Below, one piece after another: positions 26,795-35,704 of a stretch of 64,000 nucleotides of DNA. The notes under the pieces are model-generated. The model worked only from the letters and a program-made list of their open reading frames with translations, had not been told where the DNA came from and searched no databases. Source of the stretch: Erythrobacter mangrovi (lineage in GTDB: Bacteria; Pseudomonadota; Alphaproteobacteria; Sphingomonadales; Sphingomonadaceae); assembly GCF_013260645.1 (NCBI RefSeq), contig NZ_CP053921.1:2839289-2903288 (forward strand), read 5' to 3'. A program made the position numbers and the translations under genes. The first letter of the stretch is position 1. Every line of letters begins with the position of its first letter.

Positions 26795-27731
26795 GCCCGG
26801 CCTCGAAGGGGGTGTCCTGGTAGGCCTTCACGATCTCCGCCAGTGCCGAAAGCGCCAGCGTGTCGGGATCACGCGAGGAATGGAACAGGCCGATCGGCGC
26901 GTGGATGCTGGCGACCTGCTGCTCCGACACACCCGCCTGCGCCAGCGCCTCGCGGCGTAGCGCATGCGCGCGGCGCCCACCCATTGCCCCGAAGTAGAAA
27001 TGCGGCAGCGCCAGCGCGCGCTGCATCAGCGCCAGCTCCCAGTCGTGATCGTGAAACAGGAAGACGAAGGCGGTCCAGTGGTCGCCATGCAGCCCGTCGG
27101 TCTCGGTGGTGCGGGTAAGCCGGCTGGCCGCGAGCCCCTCGCCCGCAAGTGCCGCTACCAGATCGCCATCGGGCGACAGGACTTCGACCTCGAGATCCAT
27201 GGTCCGGGAGAGGCGGGCGAGCGCGGCCACGCCCGCGCCATGGCCGACCAGCACCAGCCGCGGCTGCGGCCAGTGGCCGAAGCGCCCGCAGCCGCCGGCG
27301 AAATCGAAGGAGGGGCTGGCCCAAACCTTCTCGAAGGCCGCGCCATCGGGTTTGATCGCGACCGAGAACGGCCTGCGCGCGGCAACCGCGGCAAGGCTCG
27401 CCTCGACCAGCGCGGCGTCGCCAAGCGGCTGGAAATGGATGTCGAGCCCGCCGCCGCAGGGCAGGCGAATGTCGAGATAGGGCGAACCCGCGCCGAAGCG
27501 CACGATCCGCGGCGCGCCTTCGTCAAGCGCAGCCAGCGCCTCGGCCACCACCGCATTCTCGATGCAGCCGCCCGAGAGCGAGCCGTTGAAGCTGCCGTCC
27601 TCGCACACGCCCATATGCGTGCCGGGATTGCGCATCGAACTGCCCTCGACCGCGAGCACGGTGACCAGCACGCAGCGCTGGCCCTGGCCGAGTTTCCCCG
27701 CGAGGAAGCGAAATACGCGCGGGGAATCCAT
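26787..27731 (-). CDS. XdhC/CoxI family molybdenum hydroxylase maturation protein
   Basis: A 314-residue protein of the XdhC family, which binds molybdenum cofactor, promotes its sulfuration and hands it to the hydroxylase. The N-terminal domain has VLVTVLAVEGSSMRNPGTHM and LSGGCIENAV (cysteine at 56); the C-terminal Rossmann-like domain has PRLVLVGHGAGVAALARL and HFYFGAMGGRRAH. The ATG is seven bases from the cytochrome c stop. Together with the MocA-like gene it completes a maturation set for the IorAB-type enzyme upstream. Confidence 0.9.
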   Translation of the reverse strand: MDSPRVFRFLAGKLGQGQRCVLVTVLAVEGSSMRNPGTHMGVCEDGSFNGSLSGGCIENAVVAEALAALDEGAPRIVRFGAGSPYLDIRLPCGGGLDIHFQPLGDAALVEASLAAVAARRPFSVAIKPDGAAFEKVWASPSFDFAGGCGRFGHWPQPRLVLVGHGAGVAALARLSRTMDLEVEVLSPDGDLVAALAGEGLAASRLTRTTETDGLHGDHWTAFVFLFHDHDWELALMQRALALPHFYFGAMGGRRAHALRREALAQAGVSEQQVASIHAPIGLFHSSRDPDTLALSALAEIVKAYQDTPFEAGLG

Positions 27732-27738
27732 CGCGATC

Positions 27739-28197
27739 CTATCCGGTGATGCCGGCGAGGTAGGCGATGATCGCGGCGCGCCTGGCCTCGTCGCTCACCG
27801 CGCCCGCGGCCATCGAGGTGCCGGGTACCTTGGCGGCGGGATTGGCGAGGAAGGCGTCGAGTTCCTCCTCGCTCCAGGTGATGCCCGATCCCTTCATCGC
27901 GTCCGAATAGGCGAAACCGGCCAGCGTGCCGGCTTTGCGCCCGACCACTCCGGCGAGATTGGGCCCGACGCCCGAAGCGCCTCCGAGTTCGACCGAATGG
28001 CAGGCCGCGCAGGCGGCAAAGGCGGCCTTGCCCGCCGCGCTCGGGTCGGCTGCCGCGCTGTCGGGTGTGGCAGCCACGGGGGTCCCGGGCTCGCGTACCA
28101 CGATCTGTTCGACCGGCGGTTCAGGGTCGGATCCGCAAGCGGCCAGCGCCAGCGCAAGGGCGAGGGTCAGGGGACGGGCGAGAGTGGCCTTGTACAT
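27739..28197 (-). CDS. Lipoprotein-type class I cytochrome c
   Basis: A 152-residue exported haem protein. The signal sequence ends in a lipobox LAAC (Cys21), so it is probably membrane-anchored. One haem site CAACH (63-67) is followed by GPNLAGVVGRKAG, and a likely axial methionine lies in PGTSMAAG. The start has an AAGGAGA site. Placed directly after the Mo-hydroxylase large subunit gene, it is the likely electron acceptor carrying electrons from the hydroxylase to the respiratory chain. Confidence 0.92.
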   Translation of the reverse strand: MYKATLARPLTLALALALAACGSDPEPPVEQIVVREPGTPVAATPDSAAADPSAAGKAAFAACAACHSVELGGASGVGPNLAGVVGRKAGTLAGFAYSDAMKGSGITWSEEELDAFLANPAAKVPGTSMAAGAVSDEARRAAIIAYLAGITG

Positions 28198-28219
28198 GCT
28201 CTGGGTCTCCTTTCCGCGC

Positions 28220-30469
28220 TCAGGCGAACTGCTTGGCGAAGGGCATTTCGCGCAGGCGCTTGCCCGACGCCGCGAAGATCGCGTTGGCCAGCGCCGGGGC
28301 GACCGGGGGCAAGCCGGGCTCGCCCGCGCCGCCCAGCGTCACGTGGTCGCCATTGATGATCTCCACCGCGATGGCGGGGCATTCGTTCATGCGCAGCATC
28401 TTGTAATCGTGGAAATTGCTCTGCTCGACCGCGCCGTCCTTGAGCGAGATCTCGCCATGGAGCGCGGCGGTCAGGCCATAGACGATGCCGCCCTCCATCT
28501 GGTTGCGGAAACCGTCGGGGTTCACCGCGAAGCCCGGATCGGCCGCGCACCACACCGTGACCAGCTTTGGCGATCCCGAGGTCATGTCGACCTCGACCAC
28601 CTCGGCCACGATGGTGCCGAAGGATTCGACCAGCGCCACGCCCTTGCCATGGCCTTCGGGCGTGTTGCCCCAGTCGGCCATCGCGGCGACCTTCTCCAGC
28701 ACCGCCTTGTGGCGCGGCGACTGGCCCAGCATTCCCAGCCGGAATTCGACCGGGTCCTTGTTCGCCGCATGTGCGGCCTCGTCGATGAAGCTTTCGATGA
28801 AGAAACCCTGCTGGCCGTGGTCGACCGAACGCAGCGACGCGAAGGGCAGGAGCAATTCGGCTTCGGCCACGCGGATCGACTTGTTGGGAATGTCGTAGAA
28901 TGCGCAATCGAACGACCCCGGCGGGTCGTGCCGCTGGGTGAACACGTTGTTGTAGGCCACCAGCTTGCCGTTCTGGTCCAGCCCGCCCTTGAAGCGGCTG
29001 ATATCGGCGCAGCGGAACAGGCCCTTTTGGGTGTCTTCCTCGCGCGACCAGATCATCTTGACCGGATAGCCGGTCGCCGCGCCGATCCGCGCGGCCATGG
29101 TCACGTAATCGGTTTCAAGCCGCCGCCCGAAGCCGCCGCCCAGCAGCGGATGGTGGAGGGTCACGTCATCGGCGCTTAGCCCGGTGGCCTTGGCTGCCGC
29201 GGTGCGCGCCATCAGCGGCACCTGCGTGCTGGTCCAGACATCGCACTTGCCGTCGCGCACCCACACGGTGGCGTTCATCGGTTCGAGCGGCGCATGGGCG
29301 AGATAGGGCACGCGATATTCGGCCTCTACCTTGGTCGCGGCGCTGCCGAAGGCATCCACCGCATCGCCATTCCCGGCTGCTTCGTCCCCGCCGCCGTCAC
29401 CGGCTTCGTCGAGCGCTGCGGTGAAGCGGGCATACTGGTCATCGCTGGTGCGGATCGCGCTCTCGGGCTCGCTGTATTCGGCGGTGATGAGGTTTAGCGC
29501 TTGCTGCGCCTGCCAGTATCCATCGGCCACCACCGCGATGAAATCGCCCATGTTGAGGATCTGCAGCACGCCGGGCATGCCCTTTGCCTGTTCGGCCTGC
29601 ATCGATGTCACGCGCGTGCCGGGCACGGGTACGCGGCGCAAGGCGGCGTAGCTGAGCTGCTGGTCGGGCACGACCGCGTCGATCCCGAAGCTGGCCGACC
29701 CGTCGACCTTGGCCGGGATGTCGAGCCGCGGCGCATCGGTGCCCATCAGGCGATAGGCCTTGGGCTGCTTGAGCGGTGGGGTCTGCGGCATGTCCTGTTC
29801 GGCCGCAGCCGCGGCGAATTCGGCATAGGGGGCTGACTTGCCCGAGGCGGCATGGCTCAGCATGCTGTTGGCGGTGACGATCTCGCTGGCCGGGACGCCC
29901 CAGCTCTTTGCCGCGGCGGCGACCAGCATGTGCCGCGCGGCCGCGCCCGCGATGCGCATGGTGTGCTGGCCGGTCGACCGGACCGAGGAACTGCCGCCGG
30001 TGATCATGGCGTCGGCCAGTCGCCCGATATTGGTGAACAGCCCGTTCCAGGTCGGCTCGAGCCAGTCGGGTGCGTTAACCGTGCCCGGCGCGACGAACAG
30101 CCGCGCGGTGTCGGTGACGATGTAATTGCCGTCTGCCGGCGCCTGCATCACCCGCACCAGCGACCAGTCGGCGTCGAGCTCGTCCGCCAGCATCTGGGCC
30201 AGCGCCGAATGCGCGCCCTGGCCCATCTCGCAATGCGGGACGATCGCGGTAGCGACATTGTTGGCGTCGATCTTGAGCCAGCTGTTGATCAGCTGTTCGC
30301 CCTCGCCATTCGCGACGATCGGGCCGAGCTTGCCGACCGGGTTGCCCGGGCGCACGCCCACACCGATCAGCAATGCGCCGCCGGTCAGGACACCCGCGCC
30401 GATGAAGCCGCGGCGGGTCCACTTGGCCGCGCGGCTGCGCTGCGGCTTGGGATTGTCGGCATTGTCCAT
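28220..30469 (-). CDS. Molybdopterin hydroxylase large subunit (isoquinoline 1-oxidoreductase beta type)
   Basis: A 749-residue molybdenum-binding subunit of the xanthine oxidase family. The N-terminus has a Tat-type signal (RRGFIGAG followed by a hydrophobic stretch), so the folded enzyme is exported with its cofactor. Motifs include [16 protein letters not shown] and [20 protein letters not shown] near the C-terminus, with the catalytic glutamate in GEPG. The ATG overlaps the stop of the 2Fe-2S subunit gene by one base. Substrates in this group are N-heterocycles or aldehydes. A low-complexity Gly/Asp/Glu insert ([16 protein letters not shown]) lies near residue 360. Confidence 0.9.
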   Translation of the reverse strand: MDNADNPKPQRSRAAKWTRRGFIGAGVLTGGALLIGVGVRPGNPVGKLGPIVANGEGEQLINSWLKIDANNVATAIVPHCEMGQGAHSALAQMLADELDADWSLVRVMQAPADGNYIVTDTARLFVAPGTVNAPDWLEPTWNGLFTNIGRLADAMITGGSSSVRSTGQHTMRIAGAAARHMLVAAAAKSWGVPASEIVTANSMLSHAASGKSAPYAEFAAAAAEQDMPQTPPLKQPKAYRLMGTDAPRLDIPAKVDGSASFGIDAVVPDQQLSYAALRRVPVPGTRVTSMQAEQAKGMPGVLQILNMGDFIAVVADGYWQAQQALNLITAEYSEPESAIRTSDDQYARFTAALDEAGDGGGDEAAGNGDAVDAFGSAATKVEAEYRVPYLAHAPLEPMNATVWVRDGKCDVWTSTQVPLMARTAAAKATGLSADDVTLHHPLLGGGFGRRLETDYVTMAARIGAATGYPVKMIWSREEDTQKGLFRCADISRFKGGLDQNGKLVAYNNVFTQRHDPPGSFDCAFYDIPNKSIRVAEAELLLPFASLRSVDHGQQGFFIESFIDEAAHAANKDPVEFRLGMLGQSPRHKAVLEKVAAMADWGNTPEGHGKGVALVESFGTIVAEVVEVDMTSGSPKLVTVWCAADPGFAVNPDGFRNQMEGGIVYGLTAALHGEISLKDGAVEQSNFHDYKMLRMNECPAIAVEIINGDHVTLGGAGEPGLPPVAPALANAIFAASGKRLREMPFAKQFA

Positions 30470-30951
30470 CACGCAGCCTCCTCGGTCGAGGTGGGTTCGA
30501 TCCCGGCGGCAACCTTGATCGCGCGGCGGATGCGGACATAGGTGCCGCAGCGGCAGATATTGCCCGACATGGCGGCGTCGATCTGTTCGTCGGTGGGGCG
30601 CGGAATGTCGCGCAGCAATGCGGTGGCCGCCATGATCTGGCCCGACTGGCAATAGCCGCATTGCGGTACCTGCTCGCTGATCCAGGCCTGCTGGATCCTG
30701 CTTAGCTCGCCATCGGGTCCGGCGATACCTTCGATGGTGGTGATTGCCTTGCCCTCGGCCTCCGAAACCGGGGTGGAGCAGCTGCGGATCGGCTGGCCGT
30801 CGAGGTGCACGGTGCAGGCCCCGCATTGGGCGATGCCGCAACCAAACTTGGTTCCGGTCATGCCCAGCTTTTCACGCACGACCCACAGGATCGGCGTGGC
30901 CGGATCGGCTTCTACCGTGGTCGGTTTGCCGTTGATCGTGAAGCTCACCAT
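30469..30951 (-). CDS. 2Fe-2S subunit of molybdenum hydroxylase (isoquinoline 1-oxidoreductase alpha type)
   Basis: A 160-residue iron-sulfur protein that passes electrons from the Mo site. The plant-ferredoxin-type cluster uses Cys38, 43, 46 and 58 ([15 protein letters not shown]). The second cluster uses Cys98, 101, 133 and 135 (CGYCQSG, CRCG). A CGAGGG lies upstream of the ATG. It is the first gene of the operon that continues with the large subunit, cytochrome c, XdhC and MocA. There is no export signal, consistent with piggy-back Tat export with the large subunit. Confidence 0.93.
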   Translation of the reverse strand: MVSFTINGKPTTVEADPATPILWVVREKLGMTGTKFGCGIAQCGACTVHLDGQPIRSCSTPVSEAEGKAITTIEGIAGPDGELSRIQQAWISEQVPQCGYCQSGQIMAATALLRDIPRPTDEQIDAAMSGNICRCGTYVRIRRAIKVAAGIEPTSTEEAA

Positions 30952-31044
30952 TGCGCCCTCGTACCTTGTCTCGAAATGTTCAGGCCAGAATGCGCGAGCG
31001 AAAACCGGTTGTCCACCGCAACCTATCTGCGAGTGGAAATTTGC

Positions 31045-32145
31045 CTATGGGGTCTGGGGGTTAGCGTCCCACGCGGGCCTTTCGAAGGTGACCAGTTCGG
31101 CGATCTCGCGCGATTGCGGGCCGATGGTCAAGGCATTCGCCACGCCGGGCAGGACAGCGACCGAAAAGATCTCGCCGATCACACCTTCGAGATAGAACCA
31201 TTGTTCGAGAGCGCCCGTCTCCAGCGAGACGATGGCAATGCCGCAACGTGCTTCCTCGCCGCGTTGCGCCAGCCTTTCGTCCAGTGCCAGGCCTTCGAAG
31301 CGCCCATCGCGCGGCTTGGACAGCCCGATCAGCGCGTGTTTGCCGAACAGCGCCAGTCCGCGCAGGAAGCCGGGCTGGAAGCACAAGGGATCGAACCGGC
31401 CGCTATCGAGGTCGATCCGGCCAAGCTCGCCAGTGCCCGAATTGAGCACCCACAGCTCGCCATCGTGCCAGCGGGGCGAATGCGGCATGGACAGGCCTTG
31501 CGCCACGATCCGGTCGTTGGCGATGTCGATCACCAGTCCGCCATTGCGCCGGTGCGGGCGCCAGCCATCCTTGTCGTCAGACTGTGCCACCGCGGTGACA
31601 TAGCGCGGCTGGCCCTCGACCATGGCGAGGCCGTTGAGGTGGCAGCGATCCTCCGGCGCCAGGGCGCTGATGAAATCGGGTTTCCACAAGGGGCGGAAAC
31701 TGTGCGTCAGGCTCGGCTCGCACAGGCAGGAATAGCGCGTGTTGACCACCACCACCCCGCCGCTGTCGCGAATACCCAATTCGTGGAAGTCGATGTTGCC
31801 CATGACCTGCATGTTGCGCGGGATATAGAGCCGGTCATGCTTGCCATTGGCGCGTTCGTTGGGAGCGAGGACGTTCTCGAGCCGCACGAGCTGGGTCAGC
31901 GTGCCCAGGTAGATCCGTTGCGCATCGCCGACCACGCCCATCGCCTGCGGATAGAACGCCTCGTGCACCGCCAGCTTGCCGTCGGGCGAATGGCCGACGA
32001 GGTAGAGGTAGCCCGACTGGTAGGAGGTGAAGGCGAGCGAGATGCCGGCCTGGGCGAGATAGCCGGCGAGACCGGGCGAGAAGTCGAGCGTCACCTTCGG
32101 CGGTTCGCCTGATGGCGGCGGGGGCGGCGCTGCGGTCTCGCTCAT
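31045..32145 (-). CDS. DUF4915/TIGR03032-family protein
   Basis: A 366-residue protein resembling the TIGR03032 family, with AFTSYQSGYLYLVGHSPDG, FYPQAMGVVGDAQRIYLGTLTQLVRLEN and HSPRWHDGELWVLNSGTGELGRID. Repeated beta-strand patterns suggest a beta-propeller. The N-terminus is proline-rich (ETAAPPPPPSGEPP) with no signal peptide. The start has no strong ribosome-binding site. It follows the second halogenase gene by only 38 bases on the same strand, so it probably ends that operon. The biochemical role of the family is unknown to me. Confidence 0.8.
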   Translation of the reverse strand: MSETAAPPPPPSGEPPKVTLDFSPGLAGYLAQAGISLAFTSYQSGYLYLVGHSPDGKLAVHEAFYPQAMGVVGDAQRIYLGTLTQLVRLENVLAPNERANGKHDRLYIPRNMQVMGNIDFHELGIRDSGGVVVVNTRYSCLCEPSLTHSFRPLWKPDFISALAPEDRCHLNGLAMVEGQPRYVTAVAQSDDKDGWRPHRRNGGLVIDIANDRIVAQGLSMPHSPRWHDGELWVLNSGTGELGRIDLDSGRFDPLCFQPGFLRGLALFGKHALIGLSKPRDGRFEGLALDERLAQRGEEARCGIAIVSLETGALEQWFYLEGVIGEIFSVAVLPGVANALTIGPQSREIAELVTFERPAWDANPQTP

Positions 32146-32183
32146 CGCGCCAAGGCCTAGCGCGTCATGCAGCGCTGCGCCAG

Positions 32184-33677
32184 TCAGGCGGGTGCGTAGT
32201 CGGAGAAGTTGGTGGCGCAGGCCGCCAGCATGGCGCGCACCGCTTGCGGATCGCCCGCGGCAAGCCCCGGTGGCGGGGGCTGCATCTTCGCCTGTGGGGG
32301 GAAGGTGCCGTAGCCGGCGAAGATGCAGTGCCAGCTCATGGTCGCGTAATGCGGCGCACCGTCATGCAGCTGGTTGTTGAGCTGGGTGATGTCCTCGTGA
32401 GTGAACCACGCGGTCATCATCGCCTTGAGATTGTCCGACAGTGCATGGTTTGCCGCATTGTCGCGCCAGTATTGCGTGTCGCTACGCTGGTTTAGCCGGT
32501 AATGCGCCACGATGTAGTCGCGGATGCCCTCATACTTCGCGGCGATGCGGCGGTTGAAGGTCTCGCGATGCTGCGCGGAGAAACCGCCGCCCTCATAGGC
32601 CTTGGCGAAGTCGAGCGCGGTGACGATCACGATATGCAGCGCCGTCGCCTCGAGCGGTTCGATGAAACCCTGCGACAGGCCGACCGCCAGGCAGTTGCGC
32701 GTCCAGCTGTCCTCGACCCGCCCGACCCGCATTTGCAGGAACCGCGCCTCGCCTTCGTCGACCATCCCGATCGCCGCGCGCAGTTCGGCCTCGGCCTCCT
32801 CGTCGGAGATGTATTTCGACGAGTAGACATAGCCGTTGCCGACCCGCGAGGTGAGCGGGATCGACCAGCGCCAGCCTGTCGCCATGGCGATGCTGTCGGT
32901 CTGCGGCTTGATCGGCTGGCGATGCGCGGTCGGCATCACCACGGCGCGATCGTTGAACAGATTTTCGGCGAAAGGCAGGAAGCGCGCACCCAGCTTCTGT
33001 TGGGCGATGATCGAACGGAAGCCCGAACAATCGACGAAGATGTCGCCTTCGATGCGTTCGCCGCCTGCGCACAGCAACGCGGCCACATCGCCGTCCACGC
33101 CAAGCTCCGTGTCGACCACGCGCAGCGGCATGTGCACCACGCCCCGCGCGGTCGCCCATTCGCGCAGGTACCCGCCCAACTTGTGCGCATCGAAATGATA
33201 GCCGTAGCTCGGTGCGAAGGGGAAATTATCGTTTGGTTGCGGGGCTTTGTGTGCTTCAGCCAACGTCTCGGCCAGGAACCAGTCGTCCGGGTTCGCGGGC
33301 ACGTCCACGCCCCGTCGCCGCAAGGCGCAATTGCGCAGGAACTGCGGTTCGGTGTGCAGGTCTACTGGGCCGGGGAAGGGGTGGAAATAGCTCTCACAGC
33401 GCGCCCGCTCGCTCCAGCCGGTGAAGCGGATGCCCAGCTTGAAGGTCGCGTCGCAGGCCGCCATCCACTCGGCCTCGGCAATGCCGAGATGGTCGAAGAA
33501 GGCCTTGAGTTGCGGGGTTGACCCTTCGCCAACCCCAATGATCCCGATATCGGGGCTTTCGACCACCGTTACCGATCCGCCCCGCTCGCCCCATTCCTTG
33601 TGGAGCAGGCAGGCGGTGATCCAGCCTGCGCTGCCGCCGCCGAGCACGACGACGCGGGGAAGGGTAGGAGTGCTCAC
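32184..33677 (-). CDS. Flavin-dependent tryptophan halogenase-like protein (1)
   Basis: A 497-residue FAD-dependent halogenase homologue. The nucleotide-binding GGGSAGW lies at 13-19, ATFKLGIRF carries Lys80 aligned with the catalytic lysine (79 in PrnA), and GWRWSIP matches the WxWxIP halogenase signature; FIEPLEATALHI follows with its conserved glutamate. The start is a GTG at 33677 overlapping the GH97 stop by four bases (GTGA), so translation is coupled. Such proteins are common in sphingomonad and Caulobacter TonB loci, where the natural substrate is not established. A role in carbohydrate use is unproven. Confidence 0.9.
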   Translation of the reverse strand: MSTPTLPRVVVLGGGSAGWITACLLHKEWGERGGSVTVVESPDIGIIGVGEGSTPQLKAFFDHLGIAEAEWMAACDATFKLGIRFTGWSERARCESYFHPFPGPVDLHTEPQFLRNCALRRRGVDVPANPDDWFLAETLAEAHKAPQPNDNFPFAPSYGYHFDAHKLGGYLREWATARGVVHMPLRVVDTELGVDGDVAALLCAGGERIEGDIFVDCSGFRSIIAQQKLGARFLPFAENLFNDRAVVMPTAHRQPIKPQTDSIAMATGWRWSIPLTSRVGNGYVYSSKYISDEEAEAELRAAIGMVDEGEARFLQMRVGRVEDSWTRNCLAVGLSQGFIEPLEATALHIVIVTALDFAKAYEGGGFSAQHRETFNRRIAAKYEGIRDYIVAHYRLNQRSDTQYWRDNAANHALSDNLKAMMTAWFTHEDITQLNNQLHDGAPHYATMSWHCIFAGYGTFPPQAKMQPPPPGLAAGDPQAVRAMLAACATNFSDYAPA

Positions 33678-35704
33678 CGCTTGAGCGGTATCAGCCGCAC
33701 TGCAAATCCGCCACCCGGTGCCATGCGCAGATCGAGCGTATCGGCTGCGGTGACGCGCTTTTCCTCGATGATGATGTCGAACCGCGCCTCGCCTTCCCAA
33801 TTTGCGGAAGGGCCATCGCGATAGATCTGCGCGCGGTAAGTCCTACCCGGATCGAGGAATGACAGCGAGACCCGGCTGTCGCGACCCTGCTCGTCGACCA
33901 CCCCGCCGACATACCAGTCGGCGCTGTTGCGGTCCTTGCGCGCGGTAATCACGTAGTCGCCCACCTGCGCGTCGAGCACGCGGCTTTCCGACCAGTCGGC
34001 GGGCACATCCTTGATGAACTGGAAGGCCTTGGGATACTTCGCGTAATTCTCGGGCAGGTCGGCCGCCATCTGGATCGGCGAATAGACTACCACATATTCC
34101 GCCAGTGCCCGCGCCTGCGTCATCTGCAGCGGCTGCCCGCGGCCCTCGAGGCTGAGGACACCGGGGGTGTAATCCATCGGGCCAGCCAGCATGCGGGTGA
34201 AGGCAAGCGTCGGAATATGGCTCGGCCCGTTGGGCGGTACGCCCCAGGCGTTGAATTCCATGCCCCGCGCGCCCTCGCGGGCGACCCAGTTCGGATAGGT
34301 GCGCCGCAGGCCGGTGTCCTTGACCGGTTCGTGTGCGTTGATCGCGATGTGCCGCTTAGCCGCCTCGGTCACGACCTTGAGGTGGTGGCGCTGCATCACC
34401 TGGCTTTCGGTGCATTCGCGTGTCTCGATGCCATCCGCATGGACATAGCGCAGGTTGCAGGCATCGGTGACGTAGCCCGTCTTGATGGTCTTCACGCCGT
34501 GCTGGGCCATCAGGTCGAGCCCGGCTTCGAGTTGCGCCTCGTAATTGCCGATATCGCCCGAGGTTTCGTGGTGGCCGATGATAGGCACGCCCTTCTTCGC
34601 GGCGTAGCGCGCCAGCTCGTCGAAGTCATAGTCGGGATAGGGCTGAGTGAAACTGAACAGCGACCCGTTGAAGAACCAGTCGCCATCCCAGCCGACGTTC
34701 CAGCCTTCGACCAGCACGCCTTCGAAGCCGTTCTTCGCCGCGAAATCGATGTAGCGCTTGACGTTGGCGGTGGTCGCACCGTGGATCGGGCCCGAACCCC
34801 AGCTCTCGACCGCGAGATGCATTCCCCACCACACGCCGACGTATTTGTGGGGCTTGAACCAGCTCACATCACCCAGCTTGTTGGGTTCATTGAGGTTGAG
34901 TTCGATATCGCTCATCGCCAGCCCGGCGGCATTGTCCGAGACCAGGATCGTACGCCATGGGGTGGCAAAGGGTACATCGCGCACGGCCCGCGCTGCGCCG
35001 CTTCCGGTGGGGGCGAGCGTGGCGCGGAAGTTGGCACCGGTTGTGCGCTTGACCCACATACCGGCAAAATCCACCAGTGCGGCTTCGTGCAGTGCGATGT
35101 GCGTGCCGTCAGCCATGCGGAGGGTCAGCGGTGTATGCGCGACCGAGACTCCCGAGATCGGCGTCTGCTCATAGAGATATTCGTAGCGGTTCCATTCGCC
35201 GCCAGGAATCCACCAGGCGGTCCCGTCCTGCGCGATATTGAACTCGGTCAGTTCCTCCGCGATCCGCACGGTCTGGCCCATACTCGCGTCGTCGAACAGG
35301 TAGCGGAAACCGATGCCATCGTCGAACACGCGGAAGACCACGCCGAACTTGCGCTTCGCGTCGCTCTGTTCCTCGAAGCGAACGGTCAGCTCGTTGTGAT
35401 TGTCGCGGACGAAGCGCCGTTCGCCCCAGGGTTGTTCCCAGGTCTCGTCATGACTGGCGCGGCTGCTCCCGACCACGGCAAGGCGACGTTCCAGCTTGTC
35501 CTGGTCGGTCAACAGGAAACCGAGGCGACTGTCGGTGATGACTGGCTTGCCGTCCCTCTCGACGCGGTAGAACGGCCGCCATTCGCCGTTGACGTCGACG
35601 GTAACGGTCAGGCGGCCATCAGGCGAGCTGACCGTCTCTCCTGCGAATGCCGCCGGTGCGACAGTCAGGAGGAGTGTCGCGAGGAGCAAACGGAAGAACG
35701 TCAT
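33674..35704 (-). CDS. GH97 alpha-glucosidase (SusB-like)
   Basis: A 676-residue exported glycoside hydrolase, with signal peptide MTFFRLLLATLLLTVAPAAFA, cleaving alpha-glucosidic bonds in maltodextrins. An N-terminal beta-domain (about 22-260) is followed by the catalytic barrel, with VGVWWGMHL, VLVEGWNVGWDGDW, INAHEPVKDTGLRRTYPNW and ARGMEFNAWG. The HEP and GMEF glutamates match those of SusB-type inverting members. The ATG overlaps the upstream GH13 stop by four bases. It should act in the periplasm on oligosaccharides imported by the TonB receptor. Confidence 0.93.
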   Translation of the reverse strand: MTFFRLLLATLLLTVAPAAFAGETVSSPDGRLTVTVDVNGEWRPFYRVERDGKPVITDSRLGFLLTDQDKLERRLAVVGSSRASHDETWEQPWGERRFVRDNHNELTVRFEEQSDAKRKFGVVFRVFDDGIGFRYLFDDASMGQTVRIAEELTEFNIAQDGTAWWIPGGEWNRYEYLYEQTPISGVSVAHTPLTLRMADGTHIALHEAALVDFAGMWVKRTTGANFRATLAPTGSGAARAVRDVPFATPWRTILVSDNAAGLAMSDIELNLNEPNKLGDVSWFKPHKYVGVWWGMHLAVESWGSGPIHGATTANVKRYIDFAAKNGFEGVLVEGWNVGWDGDWFFNGSLFSFTQPYPDYDFDELARYAAKKGVPIIGHHETSGDIGNYEAQLEAGLDLMAQHGVKTIKTGYVTDACNLRYVHADGIETRECTESQVMQRHHLKVVTEAAKRHIAINAHEPVKDTGLRRTYPNWVAREGARGMEFNAWGVPPNGPSHIPTLAFTRMLAGPMDYTPGVLSLEGRGQPLQMTQARALAEYVVVYSPIQMAADLPENYAKYPKAFQFIKDVPADWSESRVLDAQVGDYVITARKDRNSADWYVGGVVDEQGRDSRVSLSFLDPGRTYRAQIYRDGPSANWEGEARFDIIIEEKRVTAADTLDLRMAPGGGFAVRLIPLKR

